NCBI GenBank assembly: GCA_039028695.1
Contig: JBCCHN010000001.1
Span: 1 to 64,000 of the forward strand
DNA length: 64,000 bases
From: JANQKX01 sp039028695
Lineage (GTDB): Bacteria; Pseudomonadota; Alphaproteobacteria; Kiloniellales; Kiloniellaceae
Direction: 5' to 3'
Below the pieces are notes generated by a model. It saw only the letters and a list, made by a program, of their open reading frames with translations. It was not told where the DNA came from and ran no database searches. Each line of letters starts with the position of its first letter. Position 1 is the stretch's first letter. Position numbers and translations under genes: made by a program. This document shows, in pieces, positions 17,589 through 26,158 of the stretch.

Positions 17589-19910
17589 ATGACAAATCAA
17601 CAGCCTCAGACGAATGGCTTTATCCTCACACGCCAATGGCGCGATGGTCGAGAAGGTCTGGAACTGGTCTTCTGGATGAGCACCGATGGTGGCCCCGTCC
17701 GGGTTGTGGTGCGAGGTCAAGAAGCCGTTTGCTTTATCCAGCGAGAAAGCCGAATAGAGTCTGATGCACCCCTGCCCTCTTTTCAGCGCCGCCCGCTCCA
17801 GCTCAAAACCCTAAGCGGTCACTGGGTAGACGGGCTCTATTTTCGTCGGCAAGGAGACCTTTTTGAGGCTCAACGCGCGTTACGGGGCCGAGGTATCGAG
17901 CTCTGCGAGTCGGACATCAAACCCAGCGACCGTCATTTGATGGAGCGTTTCGTCACCGGGGCATGCCGGCTCAGCGGAAACAGCCAGCAGCAGGAGTCTT
18001 TCAAGGAGTATCTGAACCCCCGCATGGTGCCAACTGACTATGAAACGTCCTTTAAGGCAATCTCTTTAGACATCGAAACAGAGGATTTGGAGGGCGCTCT
18101 TTATTCCATTGCTGTTGCCTCTGCCGGGGAAGAGAGAGTTTTTATGGCGGCCGCGCCAAGGCCAGGGCCAGCGGACCTGCCGATTGACTGGTGCGGGGAC
18201 GAAGCAGGAGTGCTGCGCGCCTTTTTTGCCTGGCTGAAAAAGGTCGACCCGGATCTCATACTCGGCTGGAATGTGGCAGCGTTTGATCTGACCTTCCTGG
18301 AACGGAAATGCCTGGCCCTTTCCCTTCCCTTTGCGATGGCTCGGGACGACGAGCGGGCGACTATTTTGCAACCTAAATCAGGGCGGGGAGTGGCCGTCGC
18401 ACGAATTCCGGGTCGTGTGGCCTTGGATGGCATCGAGCTACTGCGAGCCGGCTTTTGGGCCTTTGAGAGCTTTGAGCTAGAGGTCGTCGCCCATCAGCTA
18501 TTAGGCCGAGGCAAAGCCATCCAAAACCCGTCGCATCGCATTGCTGAGATCCAGCGCATGTATCGTGAAGATCCCATTGCCCTGGCCGAATACAACATCC
18601 AGGACTGTCGGCTTGTCTTGGAAATCTTTGAGAGAACCAATCTATTGGAATTTGCACGAAAACGCGCCGCAGCGACCGGTTTAGCCATGGACCGCTACGG
18701 CGGCTCAGTCGCGGCTTTTGACCACCTTTATTTGCCGAGGCTGCACCGGGCGGGCCGGGTCGCACCTGATGTTGTGGACATCAAACAGGGACCGGGAAGC
18801 CCCGGCGGCTATGTGATGGATTCCATGCCCGGCCTTTATGATAACGTCTTGCTGTTCGACTTTAAGAGTCTGTATCCAAGTATAATTCGGACCTACCATA
18901 TCGACCCTTTGGCCCTTGCCGAGCCTGGCCCAAACCCAATTCCGGGTTTCCAAGGTGCGATGTTTTCGCGCGAAAAAGCCATCCTTCCTGATTTGGTGGC
19001 GGATCTATGGAAAATTAGGGATCACGCTAAGGCGAATAAAGATGCCGCTCTATCCCAGGCCGTGAAAATAGTGATGAATTCATTTTATGGCGTTCTGGGC
19101 ACCAGTGGCTGTCGTTTTCATGACGACAAACTTGCCAGTAGCATCACACGTCGCGGTCACGCCATCATCCAAGAAAGCCGCGACTTTATTGAGCAGTTGG
19201 GGCACAAGGTTATCTATGGGGACACGGACTCACTCTTTGTATTGCCCGCTCATCATGGCCAGGAAGAAACCTTCCAAGAATTTGGATCGGAACTTGCCAA
19301 TCGTGTGAATGCCCATTGGCGCAAACACCTGTTCACGGAACTTGAGCTTGAGTCCTTTCTGGAGATGGAGTTCGAAACTCACTTCATCAAATTCTTGATG
19401 CCAACCATTCGAGGCGCCAAGACCGGTAGCAAGAAGCGCTACGCTGGATTGGTCCGGCGCGGTAATAAAGAGCCGGAAGTGATCTTTAAGGGCCTGGAAA
19501 GCGTTCGGACCGACTGGACCCCTCTCGCCCAAAGGGTTCAGCGGGAACTCTATCGCAGGATTTTCTTGAATGAGCCTTTCGAGGATTTGTTACGCTCGAC
19601 GGTTGACGACCTCAAGGCGGGCCGATTGGACCATGAGCTTGTCTATCGAAAACGCCTGCGCCGGCCCCTTGATCACTATACCAAAAATGTGCCTCCTCAC
19701 GTTCAAGCCGCCCGTAAACTCGCGCGACCGGAACGGTGGGTGCGCTACGTGATCACCAGCCATGGGCCAGAACCAGTTTTAGATGAAGTGCCCAGGCCGG
19801 ATTACGACCACTATTTGGACCGGCAACTCAAACCAGTGGCGGATGGGATCCTTGGGTTCCTGGGCACAAGCTTTAAAGCTTTGGCAAGCGACCAATTAGA
19901 AATCTTCTAA
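17589..19910 (+). CDS. polB: DNA polymerase II (family B)
   Basis: 773 residues, close to the 783 of E. coli Pol II, which serves in replication restart and translesion repair. The N-terminus TNGFILTRQWRDG is the Pol II start. The 3'-5' exonuclease has Exo I ISLDIETED near residue 162. The polymerase motifs are intact: A (DFKSLYPSIIRT), B (KIVMNSFYGVLGTSG) and C (YGDTDSLFV). All catalytic Asp residues are present, so both activities should work. ATG 17589 is chosen because homologues start there; a TTG at 17547 adds 14 unrelated residues. I saw no GTTC-N7-GTTC LexA box in the upstream 270 bases. It converges with the XRE gene, 11 bases apart. Confidence 0.95.
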   Translation: MTNQQPQTNGFILTRQWRDGREGLELVFWMSTDGGPVRVVVRGQEAVCFIQRESRIESDAPLPSFQRRPLQLKTLSGHWVDGLYFRRQGDLFEAQRALRGRGIELCESDIKPSDRHLMERFVTGACRLSGNSQQQESFKEYLNPRMVPTDYETSFKAISLDIETEDLEGALYSIAVASAGEERVFMAAAPRPGPADLPIDWCGDEAGVLRAFFAWLKKVDPDLILGWNVAAFDLTFLERKCLALSLPFAMARDDERATILQPKSGRGVAVARIPGRVALDGIELLRAGFWAFESFELEVVAHQLLGRGKAIQNPSHRIAEIQRMYREDPIALAEYNIQDCRLVLEIFERTNLLEFARKRAAATGLAMDRYGGSVAAFDHLYLPRLHRAGRVAPDVVDIKQGPGSPGGYVMDSMPGLYDNVLLFDFKSLYPSIIRTYHIDPLALAEPGPNPIPGFQGAMFSREKAILPDLVADLWKIRDHAKANKDAALSQAVKIVMNSFYGVLGTSGCRFHDDKLASSITRRGHAIIQESRDFIEQLGHKVIYGDTDSLFVLPAHHGQEETFQEFGSELANRVNAHWRKHLFTELELESFLEMEFETHFIKFLMPTIRGAKTGSKKRYAGLVRRGNKEPEVIFKGLESVRTDWTPLAQRVQRELYRRIFLNEPFEDLLRSTVDDLKAGRLDHELVYRKRLRRPLDHYTKNVPPHVQAARKLARPERWVRYVITSHGPEPVLDEVPRPDYDHYLDRQLKPVADGILGFLGTSFKALASDQLEIF

Positions 19911-19921
19911 AATCTGAGACT

Positions 19922-20380
19922 CTAAGCGGAATTTCGATCAACATTGTCACCCAGCGCCTTCACAAACTCTCGGATGAGATTGCGTAACGCCGGGTCGGAC
20001 ACACTATTGTAGGCACGCATCATTTCAAGAGTTTCCCGTTTGGTCGTCGGATCATTTTGATCAACGATTGGGTCCGTCGACGGCCCCTTACCATGCCTCG
20101 GCGAACGGGCGGCAACGTCAGGCGTGATGCCTTCGAAGAAATATCCAACCGGAACGTCCAAAACCCGGCTGAAATCGAATAGGCGACTGCACCCAATTCG
20201 ATTCCGCCCTTTTTCGTACTTTTGAATTTGCTGAAACGTCAGGCCGACCTGCCCTCCTAAATATTCTTGACTGAATCCCAAGAGAGTCCGTCTGCGCCTT
20301 AGCTGCAGCCCCACATGAACATCAATGGGATTGGGGCCCGTTATTCGATTGGATTTACGCCGGTTGTTCAGCCGATTCAT
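19922..20380 (-). CDS. XRE/Cro-family transcriptional regulator
   Basis: 152 residues with a central HTH_3 domain (about residues 18-75): GLQLRRRRTLLGFSQEYLG, then GLTFQQIQKYEKGRNRIG and a SRVLDVPVGYFFEG end. This is the common SinR-like alphaproteobacterial form, with a helical C-terminal tail that probably dimerises. The frame extends upstream to 20506, but ATG 20380 fits family length; no strong Shine-Dalgarno decides between them. It lies downstream of, and in the same direction as, the biosynthetic operon at 20.5-27.1 kb, with a 147-base gap, so a role in its control is possible but not shown. Confidence 0.8.
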   Translation of the reverse strand: MNRLNNRRKSNRITGPNPIDVHVGLQLRRRRTLLGFSQEYLGGQVGLTFQQIQKYEKGRNRIGCSRLFDFSRVLDVPVGYFFEGITPDVAARSPRHGKGPSTDPIVDQNDPTTKRETLEMMRAYNSVSDPALRNLIREFVKALGDNVDRNSA

Positions 20381-20527
20381 AGCACTACTTTCGTCAGAAG
20401 GGGGCGGAGCAATGATTGCTAAATGCAAGATTGAGCGCAAGGGAATATTTGCTGACTTGTCACTCGGCAGCTTAGTAAAGAGCACCAATATGGGTTGCAG
20501 TGCCACGCGAGGTTTTTAAATGGGATA

Positions 20528-21715
20528 CTAAGCGAGCTTTGCTTGCACTTTTTGCCGACCAAGACAAAGACTGAACGCCAAGCCCACAAAGGCGACGCCG
20601 GAAAAAACCCACCACATTGCGGTGGAATCGGCTTCAAGGACCAGCCAGCTGCCAAGATAGTTTCCGATGCTTCCGGATAGGGCCCAGGCCAAACTTGCGG
20701 CGCCAAAATAGGTACTTTGGCTTCCGCTCGTGGCCAGCTCGGCGGTGACCGTTTCAATCGCCGGCAAAATAAAGGTTTCCGCAATAGTATAAAGACCGAC
20801 AACGACCAGGAACCACCAAACAAAATTCGAAAGGGGCACCATAAGGTAGATAACGGCAAGGGCCAGATAGCTCCAGCGCATTATTTTTCGGCTGGGCACC
20901 TTCTCAAATATCACTATCGAAAAGAACATGGCGGCCAAACCCACAATTCCGTTCACCACATAGAGGGACCCAGTGTAGGCAATGCTACCGCTGATATCTG
21001 TAATATAGATGGGAAAAACTACATAAAGTTGGGTAAAGAGAAACCACCAGGGCAAGGTAGCCACAAAAAAGACCAGAAACGTTCGATCAGCCACCACGGT
21101 CCGGATACTTTGCAAAACCGGCACATTCTTGAAGTCCAGCTTTTCGTCAAACCGGAGCCTTAGGACCCAAAGGGTCAAGGCCCCAAAAACCAAACCACTC
21201 GACAAAAAGGCATAATCGGTGCTGAACAGGGCTAGCGCGCTACCGATCACCGGGCCAAGAACAACCCCGGCATTCAGAGCCTGATTGTTGAGGACAAAAA
21301 CCCGCGCCGTCAGTGCCTTGGATTGGCGTCCGAACACACCGTAAACAGAAGATTCATATAGCGAGGTGCCGGCCCCCATCAAAAAAGCCATAAAGCAAAG
21401 GCCCCAAAAGAAATCCAGGAACACAACCCCGATGAGCCCAAAGGCCCGACACAGCAGGCCGATGATCATCAGCCCGCGGGGGCCCATATAGTCGACGAGA
21501 GGTCCTGAAATTCCTGGCAATAAACGGGCGGATAAGAGATGAACGGTTAGAACCGTCCCAAGTGCGGACGCACCGAGTTGAAGATTACTGTTGAGGTGAA
21601 CGGCCAATAGGGGGATGGCCATGAAATGGCCTGCGTTCATCAGGAACTGTATAAAAAGCAGACTCCAGATAGACCCCGGAATGCCTTTATAAGCCCTTAA
21701 GATGGAGGCAAACAT
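20528..21715 (-). CDS. MFS transporter, probable product exporter
   Basis: 395 residues with about twelve membrane helices. The MFS loop motif between helices 2 and 3 appears as GPLVDYMGPRGLMIIGLL (near residue 75). It resembles drug or metabolite antiporters of the MdtH-like group. It starts at ATG 21715, fifteen bases after the ATP-grasp gene stops, and closes a run of six same-strand genes, so I infer that it exports the product of that cluster and gives self-resistance. Substrate import cannot be excluded. Confidence 0.85.
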   Translation of the reverse strand: MFASILRAYKGIPGSIWSLLFIQFLMNAGHFMAIPLLAVHLNSNLQLGASALGTVLTVHLLSARLLPGISGPLVDYMGPRGLMIIGLLCRAFGLIGVVFLDFFWGLCFMAFLMGAGTSLYESSVYGVFGRQSKALTARVFVLNNQALNAGVVLGPVIGSALALFSTDYAFLSSGLVFGALTLWVLRLRFDEKLDFKNVPVLQSIRTVVADRTFLVFFVATLPWWFLFTQLYVVFPIYITDISGSIAYTGSLYVVNGIVGLAAMFFSIVIFEKVPSRKIMRWSYLALAVIYLMVPLSNFVWWFLVVVGLYTIAETFILPAIETVTAELATSGSQSTYFGAASLAWALSGSIGNYLGSWLVLEADSTAMWWVFSGVAFVGLAFSLCLGRQKVQAKLA

Positions 21716-21730
21716 GGCGCATCAGAGCCT

Positions 21731-23104
21731 TTAGTGAAGCCTGCCGGATCGCGCAACACCTCCCCGGACGGATTGGCCGAGTAAATTCAGTTCAGCAATG
21801 AACCAGTTTTCAATTTCGTGGGCGCGCCCGTTTGAGGGGGCGGCGATCATATAATCGATACTTCCGCTGCGCCTTGTATCCTCGGCCGTGATCAAAATAC
21901 CCTCAGAGCCACCACGTCTGAGATGTAATCCGGCTCCTGCGATAAGCGCGAGCACCTCATCGAAGCCGGGGGCCTCGACGCCATTACGCGAGAGGATGAC
22001 GTGTTCATTGCCATAGTCCTTACACAGCAATGCTTCGGCCATATGGTGAATGTGAGAGCAGCCGCCACAGCGCCCGTTAACCTCGCAAAAAAGCGTTTTG
22101 CCGTCCGATGTAATGATGGCATCAACGTCTATGAGGCCTTGAAAACCCAAGTCCTTGGCTAAATTGACAATCTCACTTGCACCCGCAATCAAGTGGGCTT
22201 GATGGTATGCGGAAATCTCTCCCGGGATTTGAAATCCAGCAAACAACGGCGCCATGCGCTGCTCTCCAAAATTCAAAAATTTCGGGATGTGGTCCCTTCC
22301 CCGAATAGCAAATTCCACATAACACACCTTGGAGACGGGATAATAGGCTTCAACGATCAAAACATCGGCGGAGGCCGCACCCAGCCTAGACCACAATTCT
22401 TCAGCGATATCCTCCATCGACCGATGGATGCCGATCAGAATCCTCTCTGTGGCGCCCTGTCTTGCTACACCTGGATCTCTCGAAACAATGATATTGCCCA
22501 GGGCACCAGAGTGACGATTTTGCTTTACAATCACCGCCCCCGTGATCGACATCAGCTCATCAAAAGCATCCGAGAGCTCAGCAGCGCTGCTTGCAATTCG
22601 ACCCTCGGCGATGGGAACACCTCGGCTCGCCGCCAGACATCTAAAGATTTTTTTATCATTGAATATCTGGCTGCCTGCTTCTCGATAAAGTGACGGCAAA
22701 GCCCCCATACTGGACAAGCCCAGCTGTCGTGCCAAGCCACAGACTGTACGATCATAATGATAAGGGAACAGCTCCCATTCTGCAGAATTGCCGAGGGCCC
22801 GCTTCAGCCTCTGAAGCAGTTCACCATCTTCCAAAAGACCCGTATCCAATGGACGAACCTCAGTCGGCGGCCGAGAGGCCGACATGATCTTTACCGCATC
22901 CGGTGCCAGCTCCTTAACCTGACACATGTAATCGGTCATTTCGGCAGAGAGCGGCTCCGGCAGAAGTACTATGTCCCCGGATTGGGCAAACCAAGCATGC
23001 TTGGAGGCTGCTACGGCGCTGTGGCATCGGAATTCGTAGGTCAGCGCCGATCGATCCGATAGCATTTCGTCATTATCAATGTTTCCGACTAAAATGCGCG
23101 GCAC
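21731..23104 (-). CDS. Pre-ATP-grasp/ATP-grasp ligase, PGM1-like
   Basis: 457 residues. The N-terminal about 130 residues (PRILVGNIDNDEML, then HAWFAQSGDIVLLPEP) match the pre-ATP-grasp fold seen in PGM1-type peptide ligases. The ATP-grasp core follows: substrate/ATP lysine region VIVKQNRHSGALGNI near 195, and the Mg-binding end LIDVDAIIT...LFCEVNGRCGG near 325-345. It ends in a C-terminal domain. Such enzymes activate a carboxylate as acyl-phosphate and join it to an amine, making an amide or peptide bond. GTG 23104 is supported by AGGGAG seven bases upstream. In this operon it would couple the aminotransferase product to an amino acid or acid. The exact substrates are unknown. Confidence 0.8.
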   Translation of the reverse strand: MPRILVGNIDNDEMLSDRSALTYEFRCHSAVAASKHAWFAQSGDIVLLPEPLSAEMTDYMCQVKELAPDAVKIMSASRPPTEVRPLDTGLLEDGELLQRLKRALGNSAEWELFPYHYDRTVCGLARQLGLSSMGALPSLYREAGSQIFNDKKIFRCLAASRGVPIAEGRIASSAAELSDAFDELMSITGAVIVKQNRHSGALGNIIVSRDPGVARQGATERILIGIHRSMEDIAEELWSRLGAASADVLIVEAYYPVSKVCYVEFAIRGRDHIPKFLNFGEQRMAPLFAGFQIPGEISAYHQAHLIAGASEIVNLAKDLGFQGLIDVDAIITSDGKTLFCEVNGRCGGCSHIHHMAEALLCKDYGNEHVILSRNGVEAPGFDEVLALIAGAGLHLRRGGSEGILITAEDTRRSGSIDYMIAAPSNGRAHEIENWFIAELNLLGQSVRGGVARSGRLH

Positions 23105-23153
23105 CGGACCACTCCCTCTTCTATATCAAAAGCTGGCATCGCACCGTTTCCGG

Positions 23154-23576
23154 TTAACTCGCCGCAACGGGCACTGCTGCTTCCGCCTTTTGCCGGGACT
23201 CAAGCTTTTCCATAAACCGTCGACGACTCACAATCGCACGAATGTGACTGCCGGATGAAAGCAGTCCATGCTCACTTCTGACGGAGACAGAGAATTTTAG
23301 TTGCTTGCCGTGGATGCCATCCAGCTTAACAGTTGCCTGGACAAAATCCCCCAAAGGCGCCGGTGCAAGATGCATGAAATCAAAGCCGACACCAACAGTG
23401 ATAAAGCCATCGGGAAGCAACCCGTCGAGCGCCTCGACGCAGGTCTTTTCCACGAAGCCAATAAGGACCGGCGACGCAAACACCGGCACATCGCCGCCCC
23501 AGTTTAGGGCGAGGTCGTCCTCCACGACCAAATGAGCCCCATGGGACACCTGCCCGAGTTCCAATTGTTCGGTCAT
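23154..23576 (-). CDS. FlK-like hotdog thioesterase
   Basis: 140 residues, single hotdog domain, like fluoroacetyl-CoA thioesterase FlK (139 residues) and relatives. The FlK catalytic Thr/Glu/His positions appear here as Ser in FASP, Glu in FVEKTC and His in FMHLAP, so Thr to Ser is the only change. It would hydrolyse or bind a small acyl-CoA. The start at 23576 is set by an ATGA overlap with the upstream acyl-CoA dehydrogenase and a GGGGAAG Shine-Dalgarno. It is translationally coupled within the biosynthetic operon, so release of the acyl product or removal of stalled acyl groups is likely. Confidence 0.8.
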   Translation of the reverse strand: MTEQLELGQVSHGAHLVVEDDLALNWGGDVPVFASPVLIGFVEKTCVEALDGLLPDGFITVGVGFDFMHLAPAPLGDFVQATVKLDGIHGKQLKFSVSVRSEHGLLSSGSHIRAIVSRRRFMEKLESRQKAEAAVPVAAS

Positions 23577-24733
23577 TGCAGTGCTTCCCCTTGGCTCTGA
23601 TGCTTCAATTGATTGAAGATGCTCACTTTCTGCATTTCGTTTGTCCCCCCGGCGATTCGAGTCGCCAATGTGTCTCTTACGATCCATCCTGCCTCTCCTT
23701 CCATGTATCCCGCGTGACCTTGAAGCTGGAGGAACTCCTGAGCCGACTCACAGAGACCCTCCGACCCCACTAGCTTAGCGATAGACGACAAAAGCGCCGC
23801 ATTCGTCCGCCCTCGCAAAAGTTCATCGAGAGCCGCATAGGAAACGAAACGCGCAATCTCCATATTTGTTTTCATACGGACAATTTTGTCCTGGACATAT
23901 TGATGTTCCTGAAGCGGCCGGCCAAAACTCTCCCTTGATGCTGTCAGTGCTAAAGCGTCCTGCACGATTGGGCGCGCATAGCTGCCCGAGATCAGGCCGA
24001 ACAGGGTGCGATCAAAGCTGAGCATTTGATACAAGAGCGTGAGGCCATCACCCGCCGGTCCGAGAATGTTCTCTTCTCCGATCGGTACTTTATCTAGGAA
24101 AATGTCACCTGTCGGGCTCGTGCGATGACCGAGCAGCTCTTCCGGCGTGCCCGTTGATAGGCCCGAAGCTTGCCGGTCCAACAGGAAAAGCGTGATGTCC
24201 TTTTTCGCCCCAAGAGAAGGTACACGACCGACGATAACAAAGATCTCGGCGATGGGCGCATTGGTGATGTGCGTCTTGCGCCCCGAAAGCGCGAGCTCGT
24301 TGCCGGCGATCGAAGCGGCCGTTTGTACCCTTGAGACGTCAGAGCCGCCATGCACCTCGGTAGCGGCGGTAGAGGCAACATCACCACGCATAAGCCGGGG
24401 AAGGAATTTTTCCTTTTGCGCATCGGACCCTGCTTCAGAAACCACCCGCAGTGCCCCCGCGTGGGCTAGAACCGAAAGAAGGAAACCCAGGTCCCTCGCG
24501 GTTGAGGCTAATCCCTCGAAACCGGCAACAAACTCCCACCAACTTTGCCCCATACCGCCCAAATCCCGCGAGATGGGCAGTTGCCAAAGACCAGCGTCGG
24601 TAAGGGCACGCCAAGCGGCATGATCGAGCCCCCCGGGGCCACGCAGATCCGGCGCCCTCCGGGCAACCTCGTGACCGATTTCGGCGAATTGGTTCCACGT
24701 TTTGTTTTGCTGATCATTCCACAAGAGCTGCAT
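23573..24733 (-). CDS. Acyl-CoA dehydrogenase of the biosynthetic cluster
   Basis: 386 residues with the three acyl-CoA dehydrogenase domains (N-terminal helices, beta middle with ALSGRKTHITNAP, C-terminal helices with RESFGRPLQEHQYVQ). FAD enzymes of this family make alpha,beta-double bonds in acyl-CoA or acyl-carrier thioesters. At the usual catalytic site (YEGTSE) this protein has IAGGTNEMQ, so the Glu is Gly. Isovaleryl-CoA and long-chain enzymes share that change and use a Glu from another helix; a Glu in GSEGLCES sits in the corresponding place by hand alignment. AAGGA precedes ATG 24733. It overlaps the aminotransferase gene by 20 bases. Confidence 0.87.
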   Translation of the reverse strand: MQLLWNDQQNKTWNQFAEIGHEVARRAPDLRGPGGLDHAAWRALTDAGLWQLPISRDLGGMGQSWWEFVAGFEGLASTARDLGFLLSVLAHAGALRVVSEAGSDAQKEKFLPRLMRGDVASTAATEVHGGSDVSRVQTAASIAGNELALSGRKTHITNAPIAEIFVIVGRVPSLGAKKDITLFLLDRQASGLSTGTPEELLGHRTSPTGDIFLDKVPIGEENILGPAGDGLTLLYQMLSFDRTLFGLISGSYARPIVQDALALTASRESFGRPLQEHQYVQDKIVRMKTNMEIARFVSYAALDELLRGRTNAALLSSIAKLVGSEGLCESAQEFLQLQGHAGYMEGEAGWIVRDTLATRIAGGTNEMQKVSIFNQLKHQSQGEALQ

Positions 24734-26138
24734 ATTTCGGTCCTTTGATATGGGAATTTCGCACGAGCCAATCCATCAGCCTCGACAGGCATGTGTCGAG
24801 CCGATCAATCAGTATTTCGATCTCTTCTTCGGAAATGATCAGCGGCGGGGCGATCAGGAATGCATCGCCCTCGTCCTCGTGAACCAGGCCGCGGCAGGGG
24901 TATAAAATGAGGCCATTCTCAAAGGCCAGCTGGATGATCTTATCCGTCAACTTGCAACCCGCAGGAAATGGCTCCTTCGATCCCCGGGATTGAACAAGTT
25001 CCACGGCCCAAAGCATGCCCATTCCACGCACATCCCCAATAATTGAGTACTTTTGTAGAAGGCGCCGAAGAGCAGCAGCCAAATGAGGCCCCATATTCGC
25101 AGCGCGCTCCACCAGGTCATGGCCGTCCACATAGTCCAGCACCGCATTACAAATTGCTGCCGATAATGGGTTGCCGCTGTGGGTATTGCCGATGGAAACG
25201 GCGCCGCTGCCATCGGCAAGCGCATCTGTAACGCTACGGCTCAAAAGAACCGCAGACAAAGGCGTGTAGCCTCCGTTCAGCCCCTTGCCCAGAACGGTTA
25301 TATCTGAAGCTACACCCCAATGGTGGAGACCGAACCATTTACCCGTCCGGCCTAGGCCGGTGATCACCTCATCAGCAATCAATAGGATATCGTAGCGGTC
25401 ACAAATCTCTCGAACCTTGGCGAAGTAGCCCCAATGGGGTACCACGGCACCGCCAGTGGCCCCGATAATCGGTTCCACGAAAAAGGCTGCGATTTGTTCC
25501 GCCCCAATGGTACGGATTGCACGCTCAAGGTCGTCGGCGCAATCAATCTGGCAACTACCGGGCTGCTTTCCAAAGGGGCAGCGGTAACAATAGCAGGGCG
25601 CAACGAGGGGCTCGCAGATGGCCAATCCGCCGAGTTCGCGCCGGCGCACATCCGACGAAAGGGACAAGGCGCCAAGTGTGTTACCGTGGTAGCTGATTCG
25701 CCGTGACAGAACCCTCTGCTTCGTTGGGCGTCCGTGTTCACGCCAATATTGCAAGGCCAACCGCAAAGCGGCTTCATTTGCCTCCGAACCGCTACTCAGG
25801 AAAAAGGCGCTGGCCTTATCGCCCGATTTAGCCAAGATCTTCTCCGCCAGAGTCTTCGCACAACTATTCGAAAATTGGGTCCGGTAGGTATAAGCGACCC
25901 GCGAAATCTGCTGCTGCGCAACGCTGCCGATGATATCCACCCCATGACCTATATTCGCAACGATCGCACCGGATGAGCCGTCCAGGTATTCCTTACCTTT
26001 GGAATCATAAAGAAACACACCTTCCCCATGCTCTATCACCGGATAGTCATGATGCAGCCTGGCGCCCAGGAGACCTGAGACTTTGGAATCAAGTCCACTT
26101 GCAACCGCTTCAGGGGATTGTATCAATAGTGATTCCAT
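24714..26138 (-). CDS. Class III PLP aminotransferase of the biosynthetic cluster
   Basis: 474 residues of fold type I. Visible landmarks: SSGSEANEAALRLA (phosphate-binding loop, about 115-128), SYHGNTLGALSLS (about 149), Asp256 in IADEVITGLGRTG, which pairs with the pyridine nitrogen, and the Schiff-base Lys285 in LGKGLNGGYTPL. A Cys-rich insertion (PCYCYRCPFG, about 181-190) is seen in one subgroup of these enzymes. Class III members transfer amino groups to or from omega-amines, aldehydes and ketones. ATG 26138 lies 20 bases after the ketosynthase stop; an upstream in-frame start at 26225 would lie inside that gene. Probable role: put an amine on the acyl-derived intermediate. Confidence 0.88.
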   Translation of the reverse strand: MESLLIQSPEAVASGLDSKVSGLLGARLHHDYPVIEHGEGVFLYDSKGKEYLDGSSGAIVANIGHGVDIIGSVAQQQISRVAYTYRTQFSNSCAKTLAEKILAKSGDKASAFFLSSGSEANEAALRLALQYWREHGRPTKQRVLSRRISYHGNTLGALSLSSDVRRRELGGLAICEPLVAPCYCYRCPFGKQPGSCQIDCADDLERAIRTIGAEQIAAFFVEPIIGATGGAVVPHWGYFAKVREICDRYDILLIADEVITGLGRTGKWFGLHHWGVASDITVLGKGLNGGYTPLSAVLLSRSVTDALADGSGAVSIGNTHSGNPLSAAICNAVLDYVDGHDLVERAANMGPHLAAALRRLLQKYSIIGDVRGMGMLWAVELVQSRGSKEPFPAGCKLTDKIIQLAFENGLILYPCRGLVHEDEGDAFLIAPPLIISEEEIEILIDRLDTCLSRLMDWLVRNSHIKGPKYAALVE

Positions 26139-26158
26139 GATCCGATCCAAACAGGGTC

